This document shows, in pieces, positions 23,310 to 34,095 of a stretch of DNA of 64,000 bases. The notes beneath the pieces were generated by a model that was not told the origin of the DNA, did not search any database, and saw nothing but the letters and a program-made list of their open reading frames with translations. This stretch comes from Pseudoscleropodium purum (lineage: Eukaryota > Streptophyta > Bryopsida > Hypnales > Brachytheciaceae). The position numbers and the translations under genes were made by a program. Numbering within the stretch: the stretch's first letter is position 1; each line of letters begins with the position of its first letter. The stretch spans positions 11,472,501 through 11,536,500 of the forward strand of contig OZ017796.1 in assembly GCA_963969395.1 (NCBI GenBank). Direction: 5' to 3'.

Positions 23310-26300
23310 CTAAGAATCAAAGATTCTGCGAACTGCTCGGATAGGTTGTCGACATATGGGACACAAACCACTATTTCCTTCTTGTATCCTGCACAGCATG
23401 AAGCTTCAACGTCACACAGCTATTGCAGAAGTAAAAACACTCAAGGGAACCCATTTCAAAAGTACTTATAAAATCCGGTGCAAAAAGATCCATTCTTCAT
23501 TGAGGCCCTTCCCTCATAATCAATTTCTTACCAAATTTCAAAATTTCAAACTAGCTCCATATTTTGAAAGCTATGAAAGAGAGACAAAAGGTGTTCAATT
23601 TTGAGGCGTATCAAATAGGAAAAAGTAGTAGTAAGAAAATTTAGATATAATAAATTAAAATTGTGGTTAGAAGTTGCTTTAAATCCATCAACAATCTACC
23701 ATCAATTTAATACTAATCTATTCTCAATTTAAAAGATGCTTGCTTCATTTGAAGCATTTTTATGTTTTAAGGAGTAGTATAGAGCCCAAACAATGTTGGT
23801 GGATGTTCATGAACATGGCAAATTCCTTGGCAATTTAGGTGCAAAATTGTACTTAGAGAAGGTTAAAGGGATGGTAGAGCAATTGTTTACACCTCAAAAT
23901 TTTAATAAATTGTCCCCCTTTCTCAGCTTTCAGAATATATACTTAGTTTTAAATTTGGTGGAGAATTGACTCTATGAAAAAGGTTCAAGTGAGGAATGGA
24001 CTTTTTTTGTCCACAACTCAACAAAGAGTTGAGTTAATCAGGAAGTGGGATACAGGGTATCATTCAGTTAAAATAAAATTGGGAGAGAAAATTGGGGACC
24101 AAACTCAAATCTGCTCTGAATTGGAGCTAATTTCAGTTTGATTGCATGGTTTACGTTAGCTAATTGGGAACCAAAAGCATGCAAAAATGCGTAAAAAGTG
24201 CTTGAGCTCAGGTTAAACTAGCAAACCCATGGTTAACGAGTGAACCGGACCTAGGGTCACTATTAATTCTTGCTTCAAAGAATCACTAAAACTCATATTG
24301 ACTTCAAGATTATCTCCATTGTGTCCTGAGTGCAGATAACAAGGGGTGACCTATTTGATCCATAAATCCCAACCTTCATAAAGTGACATAAAAATATTAG
24401 ATATAAATGGACATGACTGCAACATCTGAATCTTTTAAAATGAGTATCTGGAACAGCATAAGGTCCCTAAACAACCGGAAAACTTGACATTAATAAGACA
24501 AAGTCTCTTATTTTCGCCTTCACGATTCTCAGATGACAAAGAAATCATAAACTCAAAAAATTGGTCTTGTGGTTCATCACTCGTACGCGCACACGCTAAA
24601 AAAACAAAATTCCATTTCGGAAGCTACACTGATTTATCCTAATAGTGCAGACTGAAATATTACTGTTTTTTACTAATATCCACAAAAAAAACCTGTAGTG
24701 TCGCTAATTTTGCGCACTCACTAACAGGATAAATCAACGTAGTAGTCGGTTGTAGTAACTTTCGAAATGTATTCCTTTTGTTAAATGTTGGATACGATTC
24801 CTTCATTCTCTTGGTACATTTTGTTAAATCCTTGAAACTTCTTGAGGGATTAATTTAAACTTCGTTTAGGCACGTAGGGGTTAAGACTTTGGGTTAAAAA
24901 TTAAGATTGATACTTAGGATAAACCAATTTCTTTCTAAGAATGCCACCTCTGGACCGAAGGAGAGGAGGGGGCTTTGCATTGACAAAGGCTACATGTAAC
25001 GAAGTTAGAATAAGACTGTACTCGAAAAACAAGCCAGTGCAGCAGGGACAGAGACTCTCATAACATACTGCTTGTTTTGGACTCGAAGACTAAGTGACCC
25101 AGAAAGAAAAACTGACCTTTGACCACAACCGTAGCAAGTGCATCGATGACCACAAGGATCAAAGAAGCAATCCTTAGGTGCGTCCAAACAAATGGTGCAG
25201 AGTTTCTGGTCATCGCGAGGACTTCCTCCATGTTCACCCCCCTCTCCAGACGGACTAGAGATTGCAACACTTGAAGAGTTGCTTGTTGCATTACTGGGCA
25301 CTGCTTGATCATCTTGTGAAGCCAGTAATGGGAGTTCCTCCCGACTTCTTCGCCAAATGCGTATGCTTCTTGTTTCTACACCAAGAATCACAAGTACCAC
25401 CGCAACTATTGCACCTGCAGCACGCATTGGAGAGGCATATGAGAAGATAATCCATCACTACAAAAGAATTTGTTCTAATCAGTCAGATTCAAAAAGATTA
25501 CGTCATCTATCCACTTCTATCACATACTCTGTACAGATGATTGCATGAAATCATAAAACCCCTGAGTGCCCAAGCCAAATAGAGAAAATAAACTTTGAAA
25601 GCTAATAGCCGATTCAGAAACTTTCAAGTCATTTACGATACAAGTTCTCCTTTCTGTTCCAATAGTTTTCTACATTCCTTGAAGCTTCCCAAATGATTCA
25701 TTTCAACTACTTTAGGTATGAATGCAATCACTTTTGGAGATGGATATTTGGGCACTTTCGAAGTCAATAAGGTTCAAAGGCTAGGAGTAGTTTAGTTCAA
25801 ATTAGGAAGTCTAAATACAAATGCATAGAGTCATCATGAGGAGGTTCAATACCCCAGATTAAGAAATAGGTGGTCCAGCGTGTAGAATAGCCAACTGCTA
25901 CCTCCCAAACATCAGCACCCTCCTGCAGCCCCCCAAAAGATTTGTTATTAGCCAGGCACTTTGAAACAAATCAAAGATTATTATACTCTAGAAAAATCCC
26001 AGAAACAAAGCCCAATAACACAGTCAAGTCTGAAATTCACAGGGGAGAAGTGAGCGCACCCGTGGTTCACTAGGCGTAGTCAGCAATACAGTGTTGGCAT
26101 GAAAGAGAGGTAAAGGTATGTTGACTGCTTCAACGTCGGATGTAAGCACTATCCTTTTATCTGCACCTTCGACACTGTAAAGTGTGCTATGTATGTTTAA
26201 GTCTGATGTCACCTGTTCCAAAGACCTCATTGATGAAACCATATGCTCATAAATAACCTACTCTTAAGAAAATACCTACACAATAGAATAAAGTTGTGAT

Positions 26301-28910
26301 ATTCATCCATAAGTAATAATCATACTGCACGTTGAAATATTGTACAATCCGCCCAACCATTCTCCACACTACCGCTGGGGTGTGTGTAATCCACCCAATA
26401 ACATTTCTCCCAGTTCAATGTCAGTATAAATCACTGCTTCATAAGATCCTTGCTACATTGCAACCTAAACTGCAAATGCAGAAAACATCAAACGTGCCGA
26501 AAAGCAGATTTAAACACACCTCCATGTCTTGACTATTAAGATTGCCATAGGCAATGAAGTAATCACCGTCCTGGTCAGCTACAAAATCTTTGACACCACT
26601 ACCTGCAATACAGCCACACTCTTCTAATTGAATGACCCTAACACAAAGGAATTCTAAATGCTTGTCTTAAAAGATGTGAAATGTCTAGAATTTAAGAGGT
26701 CATAGTTATGTTTCTTGTTTGCTTGTCTGATAGATCATGAGTCTAGCCTTCATTATCCAGGTGTGATGAAATCGCCAACACACGTATTTGCTGTATTAAC
26801 AAGGGTTCACAGACACCACTGACCATCACAAGAGGACCTGAGGTGCCATGTAAGCTGAGCTCTGATGGATAACGTACCGAACCACCGGGCATGGTTCTGA
26901 CTATACCCAAAGACAACTTACCATGTATTCTATACCACTTTAAAGTTTTGGATGGAGTGTTCGGAGCCCTTGTCCAATCTTCCAGACCCTGCGTCCCTGC
27001 AAAGATTGAACAGCCAGCTTACTCCATTTAGACACTTCAAATCTGTCTAGTAGTTCAAGAAATAAAACCATAGCTGATTGGAAACTATATACTAAGAAAA
27101 AAACTCAAAGTTGATGATACCTATATAAACAAGTTTTCTGTATGTATTGAAACACAAATGAATGAAAAACATACTATAAGATTGCGTAGTCCAAATCTAA
27201 ATAACGAGCACTACTTGCACCTGACTTCTGCAACCGTTTTGAAGCATCAGTGGACGATACAAGGCTTGTTCATTTACATACCCCGAATAAAAACAAGCAC
27301 GAGATAATCTTGAGAAAATCCCTTTACATCATATGAGAGCTCAATAGTGGAGCCTTGATTAAGCCAGAAACGCCACTCCTGCGGCATCAAGCACAAGCAC
27401 AACAACAGATGTTTGAAAAGAGGTCAAATTATACAACGAAAGATTCAATAATAGTCAAGGATAAGGCATTTCTCAATATTACCTATGCTAGTCTTTAAAT
27501 TGTGCTTTTATATTCTTTTCTTGAAAGTGAGGCGAGCCGGAGCATAGGATGAAATTGCTTACCCTATGGCTACTTGACTCCACAAAGTCGTTATGAGACT
27601 CATTGTAGTTTACATAATCACTTAGTGTAGGCTTTTCAGAGAATTGGTAGACAATTGGACCCGGATCTCCCACGTTTTGTATCTGAAAATCACAGTGTTC
27701 AGAATAGACGTCTATGCTCACATAGATCTCAATACTCAAAAGCGGTATAGTCTGTATTCTCCAGTCCAAGCATGTGATCAAAGAGATAAGGTAATCTGAA
27801 GTTCAAATGAAGGTTATTTCTACTTGTCTAGCATCACAATTGCTCGTCCAAAATTCCTCAGATGAAATTAAGACTACTGAGAAAAGCTGACCTGTATTTG
27901 CTTGACGAAGATTGAATTAGCGGTGAAGAGACGTGAATAATTCAAAGACATTACTGGCTGATCCCACTGGAAGAGTCCAAAAATCATCCATACTGATCCT
28001 GCAAGCAAAAGAGTAGACACAAACCCAAGTAACATAAATCACCATTTGCATTTACGAAACTAAGTCAGAGTTAATTTTAAATAACAAATCAGAAATTATC
28101 CTAAGAAGATTTCCCGTTCAGTTCATATTCGGGATTCATCAAACAGTAGCGCCCGTTCTGAAGAAATGAACTTTCAATACGGGGAAATTTCTAGCGTGTA
28201 CAAGAGAACATGTCACGCAGTGCAATTGCATCGTGCAAGACACGAATGAAGCAGAATTCAACACCAAAAGCATCAAATTGGGCCTCATGGTCTTTTAGCA
28301 CATTTGCGTAGAACTATCTTTCATTCAATTATGCTTATTTCTTGACCAACACATGCAAAGTTCTTCACAGAATCCGATGACATAAAATTTGGCCCTCCCT
28401 GCATTAACCTTTTCAAAAAAATGATCAATCAAATCGGTCATTTGAAAACCATGAAATCTCAATCCTCCAGGGTTAACAAATCAAAAGATCGAACACTAAA
28501 CAATCCTTGGAATCACAAACACTAACGGCCACTTCTTGAATACTCCATCAACAAAATTACACCTATTCCACGGTTAGATTCTATCCAGGTGAGTTCAGCT
28601 GAAGTTTCAACCCTAACAGTCTGCACAGAAAACATACAACAAGAGACGTAGAGATTAGGGAGATACCAAAGAAGCCAATGAAGGATGCGATGACGGAGCA
28701 GGGATTTTTGCAGCCGTCACCGCCACCGCCGCCTGAAGATTCCCTGTATGACCGTCGCTGGTTGTTGTAATAAAAAGGATCATTGAAAGAGTTGGAATGA
28801 TGGTGATGATGAAAACTTGAGGAATTGTCATCAAATCTGCCACCGCTACTAAATCCGCTACTACCCCCCCCAGACGACCCGCCGAAAGACCCTCCACTAG
28901 GAATCCCCAT
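23310..28910 (-). CDS. APD-family RING-type E3 ubiquitin ligase, two membrane spans
   Basis: Resembles plant APD1-4 (aberrant pollen development) E3 ligases, endomembrane proteins acting in male gametophyte cell division. Ten exons join in phase: 28667-28910, 27892-27998, 27563-27682, 27282-27378, 26922-26996, 26520-26602, 26060-26212, 25853-25922, 25117-25414, 23310-23388. Total 1326 nt, 441 aa, close to the family's usual length. The N-terminus is Gly/Ser-rich with a His run (35-39). Membrane span 1 is about 71-91 (CSVIASFIGFFGSVW), span 2 about 310-329 (WGAIVAVVLVILG). Between them lies the APD-type lumenal region (EWRFWLNQGSTIELSYDVKG at 158-177). The C-terminal C3HC4 RING uses Cys389, Cys392, Cys404, His406, Cys410, Cys413, Cys425 and Cys428; the last pair (CPICRQPIRAVRRIF) comes from an exon 1.7 kb downstream. 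All introns are GT-AG and nothing is disrupted. Confidence 0.92.
23389..25116 (-). other. last intron of the APD-like gene (1.73 kb)
   Basis: Donor AAAG|GTCAGT and acceptor GCTGTGCAG|GATACAAG split the RING domain between its sixth and seventh zinc ligands. It is much longer than the other nine introns and more AT-rich, consistent with repeat insertion. A GGGGTTAAG end-like motif sits near 24877. No gene is seen within. Confidence 0.7.
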
Positions 28911-29090
28911 GACACAGAATCCCTACTTTTCAGAATCGAATTCCTTGTAAATGCCTCGCAGGTACTACAATACGATCCTCTAAACTATAGAAATCACAAC
29001 GAAACTACAAAACTCCACAGTTACATGAAAGTGACCACAATCAGCCCTGTGATGCGTAAGCGTAAGATGCATTTGAAGAGAGAGGAAAGA
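28911..29090. promoter_or_regulatory. APD-like gene promoter/leader, possibly bidirectional
   Basis: Only 180 bp separate the APD-like ATG (28910, minus) from a plus-strand ATG at 29091 that opens a GC-rich frame. This spacing suggests a shared promoter, if the plus gene was real. No firm core promoter element was identified. Confidence 0.35.
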
Positions 29091-29275
29091 TGGAGAAACC
29101 AGGATGCTGCGAAGAGCCTTCCGCGTTGTTCATGTTCATCGTCAGCGACTCCACAGCCGCGTTATCGGGCACTCTTCTTGCTGGTGCCGGTGCCTTCGCG
29201 CCATAGCCACCAGCTTCAGGCGGTGCCCTAGCTTCGCTCCGGCCATGGCCTCACTAGGTGGAACTACCCTAAAGC
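29040..29275 (+). pseudogene. GC-rich orphan exon fragment, head-to-head with the APD-like gene
   Basis: A frame from ATG 29091 reads MEKPGCCEEPSALFMFIVSD, then a small-residue stretch ending at TAG near 29205. Composition is coding-like and drops to AT-rich desert near 29280. On minus, the same segment is also open in a frame rich in Pro/Ala. No family is recognised. It could be the severed 5' end of a gene whose remainder was lost or displaced, or a GC-rich leader of the APD-like transcript. Confidence 0.3.
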
Positions 29276-29865
29276 CATTGTAATTGATGTGCATAGAGTC
29301 AAAATTACAATTGGAGGTTATTTTTTCATTGTACTCGAATACAATTCGCTTGTTGGAAAAATGGAATTCGGAGGATTTTTTTTGAAGTTTTTGTAAATTT
29401 TTGAAGTCAAGAATTGAGGAAAACTTGAAGTTTTATGGAAGTGTCTTCTTGAATCATTTTTTAAAAGAGCCAAACTTATTCACAAAGGCACTATCAATTT
29501 CTAAGGTATACAAACCCAAGATCATCCCCAATCCAATCGCAACTTTTATTCTTGCCCCCAATTGCACCTTGTTGCATCTTAATGTAGTAAAAAATGTAAA
29601 AGGTTGGTATTACAACAACTTCAATGTAGGATTTGAGTTGAAAGGGCCGAAATTGGGTTGAAAAGTCATGATTTTAGAACTTCAATGAGTACTACCATGT
29701 AGTTTAAGCACATGGCAATAGATTGATTTATTATCCCATGATCTTGGGGGATGCTTTTGTATTAGCATTGAACACCTATGATGTATCTCAAAATTGAATT
29801 GACAAATTACATGTCAAACATTCCTTGATTTGCAAAAAACATTCCATTGCAAAAAAAAAAGTACA
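29276..29865. other. AT-rich spacer
   Basis: A frame at 29401-29661 shows no recognisable domain and ordinary AT-rich composition. No gene is supported. Confidence 0.45.
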
Positions 29866-29869
29866 TTAA

Positions 29870-30761
29870 CTCCTAAAGTTCCTTGACCATATTTTAATCC
29901 CAAATTGCCATTTTTAGGGCACGTACCAAAAAAATTTTAAAACATTTTTGGACACATTCAAGTGTAGGATCTTGTATTATGATAATTTGAAAAGATGTGG
30001 AGAAAATTTCAGAAATTTTCTATTGTGTAGATTGCAAGATATAAGTGTTTCAATTGACAAAAAGTTAGTCAGCCACACTTCACAAGGTCACAATTGTATG
30101 AAAAAATGTTCAAAATGGTTGCAACTCTTTGGATTCATTCTTCAAGGCAAGTTCAATACATGCTTGAAAAATTTCAGATTATTTGGAATTGTACAACATA
30201 TAGGAAAAAAATTATAAGTAGAAAAAAGTAGAGAATGAATCAAAATACTAAATTGTTAATAATTTAGTTATAAAATTGAAAAATGCCAATCCCAATGATT
30301 GTAATGTTGTAATAAACAATCTTCACCTAATATTTTTATTTTTTTCCAAAAATATTGAAATTTGAGTTCAATAAAGAATTTCAAAGTTTATTTTGGAGTA
30401 GAAAATCCATAATTGCCCTACAATCTAAACCACTTCATAAGTTTTGACTCATTAATCAAAATGGAATGACTAAAAACTTTCTATGTATATATAAATCTAG
30501 AAAATTAATTTCAAATTTTTTATTTTGAAAAAAGTGATTTTTTCAAATTTGCCTAGACTACCCAAGTTGAAAAACAAACTACATATCAAGCCATAATTTT
30601 TGATTGATATCTCCAAATGTCCTAAAATTTAGTGCACATGAAAGATATTCTTTGTCTACACCTTCTATTAAAATTTGGGCCAAAAATATAAAAATCTTTA
30701 GTCATATGCACCTAGCCAAAATTTCTATATTGCCAAAAAACGCACCTTGGTCCTTTAGAGG
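29870..30761 (+). mobile_element. TTAA-flanked non-autonomous element, copy 1
   Basis: Reference copy of the family (892 bp). It starts CTCCTAAAGTTCC and ends GGTCCTTTAGAG, inverted at the tips, with TTAA directly on both sides (29866-29869 and 30762-30765). Landmarks in order are CAAGTGTAGGATCTTGTA, AAGATGTGGAGAAAATTTCAG, GGAATTGTACAACATATAGG, AAAATGCCAATCCCAATG, CATTAATCAAAATGGAATGA and AGTCATATGCACCTAGCC. No long open frame, so it needs an outside transposase. Confidence 0.75.
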
Positions 30762-31121
30762 TTAATTCAATTAATCTAAACATGTGCAAGCAACCAAAGG
30801 GACAACTATGGATCATCCTAACTTTGTACGTCAGTGATGACATTCTACCATAGTGTTTTAAAGTAATAGTAGTATGTAATAAACTTTGGAGGTTATAAAG
30901 TTTTTGAGAATTTTTTCTTTGTCCAAGAATTTTTTTAGTTTGTAGGTATTTTATTTTCAAGTTGCAATAGTAATTTGTGTATGTATGAAATTGAAATTTT
31001 CAAGGTTTGATATTTTAAATCTTATAAACTATTATTGCAGTTGATTTGATCATTATCCTCTCATGGGACCTCTTGAGGCTTCAATTCTTTTATCTTTGAT
31101 CAAACATTTGTTTAGTTAATG

Positions 31122-31348
31122 ACTCCCCTCTTGTTGACTAGGAACCCTCGACACCAAGAGGAGGATCCAGCACCTACCATCTTGATGTGCTACTTATTGG
31201 ACTTCACTAGATTTTAAGAAGTGGAGGGGAGTCCAACAATAAGAGGGGAGTAATTATAATGTTGATAGAACAACCTCAAATGATTTCAATTAATTACCAA
31301 TTTTTTTCTTCTTAAAATCTAGCAAAGTCCAATAAATAGCACATCAAG
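31122..31348. repeat. inverted repeat with 41-bp arms and smaller nested arms
   Basis: Arm 31181-31221 (CTTGATGTGCTACTTATTGG...) matches the reverse complement of 31308-31348 with about three mismatches in 41. A second set, GACTCCCCTCTTGTTG at 31122-31137, is inverted against GAGGGGAGT motifs at about 31225 and 31244. The unit could fold into a hairpin and looks like a miniature foldback element or the ends of an unknown element. Confidence 0.65.
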
Positions 31349-32594
31349 GTTGTTCAAGGGACCACAATAATAGGTACTAAAATTTACCAAAAATAAAAAA
31401 TTTTGACTAAAACTTTTAGATGAAATCTTTAAAAAAAATTACATGCTTACAGGCTCACAAGTTTACAAGGCCACACTCACACGCTAACAAAATAGCAATC
31501 ATACCTTCTATATAATACAAAATTTATTATTTTTAGACTTCCTTCCTAACCTATTAGAAGACCATTCCCTTCAAAATTGAGCTTCAAATTTGTTTTTTGA
31601 AGCTAGGAATAGTAGTAAAACATTCCATATTAGCAAGGATGATATTAAACAATGCTAGCATGTAAGTACCAAGACATAAGCCTACAAGCCTTGAATCTAG
31701 TTGTAGAAATACACTTACAACCATTTGAAGGTGTTTATAATATATATGCCTATAAATTAGGTACACTATAACATTGTAAGACTATAACATAGACACCTAT
31801 AATCCAAAAAATTGTCTATAATATAGATTCCTAGGCTTGTAGGCTCATGAATTCTATGCTCATGAGTTATTACACTTCCTTGATGACATTCAATTAGGGA
31901 TTGCTATTGGTAGTGAATTTTCTTTTTTAATGGCAAAAAATTAGCCAAAGTGTATAATAATCATATGTACCTCACCACTTAATCTTGAGTCATTTGGAAC
32001 AATAATTCGAAAGTGTTGGCTAGAAATGAGAGTTAAAATATAATACAAGTGTTTCTTGCAACTATTCCTAAAAGTTGTTTTATTTATAAGAATAAAATAG
32101 ATAAATTATACAAAATTCAAATCTTAATTAACAAAATACAACTTAAATTTCAAATCATTGTAGAATTATAGCAAAAAATTAATGAATAGTGAGGAATATA
32201 CCTCTAAGTTCACATCTATGAAGTTATAATATTCTATGCAATCAATGACACCCTTACTAAACACATATGAGGCAATATTAATTACTTTTAATTATTTATT
32301 ATTAATATAAATTAAATCTTTATTAATCAAATTGAAAAGGTTTGCTTGGAAATTGTAAATTGGTGGTGGTGGCAAAATAAATGTACTAAAATATTATAGC
32401 TTCTCAATGAAAAAACTACTAATTTATATTGAGTTCAAAATCGGTTAGAATTATAATTTTTTGAATATGAAAAACTCTTACAGATTGAAATATTAGTATT
32501 TTACCATGAATGAAGTTTATAATCATAACTTTGCTTACAAAAAAGAAAATAGATGAAGATGTAAGCCATTGAATACACCTTAAAAACATATTAA

Positions 32595-33802
32595 TCCCTA
32601 AATGAATTTGACTATATTTTCACCAAAATTGCTCCAAAATTGTCATTTCTAGTACAAGTACCAAATTTTTGAAAAAAACATTTTTGAACACATCTAATCA
32701 TAGGATTTTGTAGTATGCTAGTTTGAAAAGATGTGCAAAAATTTTCAAAAATTTTCACCATGTAAATTGCAAAATATTAGCATTTGAAGTGACAAAAATC
32801 CTTTTGTGGGCTATGCAAAGATTTGGGCATCTACACTATACACAATTACATTTGTATAAAAAAATGTCTAAAATGGTGATTGCTCTTTAAATTCATTCTT
32901 CTAGTTAAGTTTTCTACATGCTTGAAAAATTTCAGATCATTTGGAATTTTACAATATATAGGAAAAAACATTAAAGAAAATTTGAGGGCTGTAAAAGACA
33001 GTTTTGGGTATGTTCCTATAGTTGTTCCTCCACAGCAAAGGGGTACAACCGACTGTCAAAATTAAAAGATTAAAAAAAAGGAAACTCTTAAAATACAATA
33101 AAAAGTTGAAAAAAAATTAGAAATGACGTGGCACTCTCTCAACCACATCCAACTGTACTACTTACTACATTTACAACATTCTCGGGGCTTGATAACTCAA
33201 AGTTTCTTTTTGGCCTCAAATCTCCCCTAACGATAGTGAGTAGAAAGAAGGAGAGAATGATTCAAAATACTAAAATGTTAACAATTTATTTATAGAATTA
33301 AAAATGCCAATTCCAAAGGTTGTAATGTTGTAATAAATAATCTACACTTAGAATTTTTATATTTTTCCAAAAATATTGAAAATTGAATTAAATAAAAGAC
33401 TTTGAAGTTTGTCTTAGAGTAGAGATTCAATAACAACTCACAAAATCCTGCAAACTAAAATTCTTCATAACTTTTGATTCATTAATCAAAATAGAATGAT
33501 TCAAAGCTTTCCAAGTACATATAAATCCGGAGAACAAATTTCAAATTTTAGTTTATTAAAAAAGTGATTTTTAAAGAAGTTTCTTTTGTTGCCTAGATTG
33601 CCCAATAAGTAGCGAAAACACATATCATACAATAATTTTTTAACCATGTAGTCAAAAATTATGAAAATTGTTAGACCTTATAGCTACTCCTTGGGCATAT
33701 ATTGCATTAAAATTCTAAAGAAAAAAAAAAGAAAAATTCCATTCATAGTGAGTTGCCCAAAATTTCTATGTTGCCAAAAAACAAAGTTTAGGCATTTAGG
33801 GG
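32595..33802 (+). mobile_element. TTAA-flanked element, copy 2, with internal insertion
   Basis: Same landmarks and orientation as copy 1. Left tip TTAA|TCCCTAAATG, right tip GCATTTAGGGG|TTAA. It is 1208 bp because about 270 bp of unrelated sequence (about 32969-33236, containing CTCCACAGCAAAGGGGTAC and ATGACGTGGCACTC) interrupts it between the AGGAAAAAA and GAGAGAATG landmarks. Confidence 0.7.
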
Positions 33803-34095
33803 TTAACCAAACTTTGAATATCAATAAGGCCCTTCTACCAATTTTTTTAAGACTAAAATTTACAACAAGTGTTTTGGTAACTATAACATACAATTCTTTT
33901 GCATTCTTCATCTCCCACATTATAGCTATTTGTTCATTGGTTGTTGTGTATTGTAGGTTTTAGTTTGCATGTTGATGATTAGGTTGTGTTTTTCTTTTTT
34001 CATTGTAGAGATCTATTGATTGATTGTTGAGAGCATAAAAGGCGACAGTGCATTTAATTTCTTGCCTCTCTTGCAGTACAATATTGAGAGCCATA

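Noticed and set aside
28655..28915. 86-codon minus frame overlapping the APD-like first exon
   Set aside because: Alternative frame of the Gly/Ser-rich exon; the chosen frame splices in phase with nine further exons.
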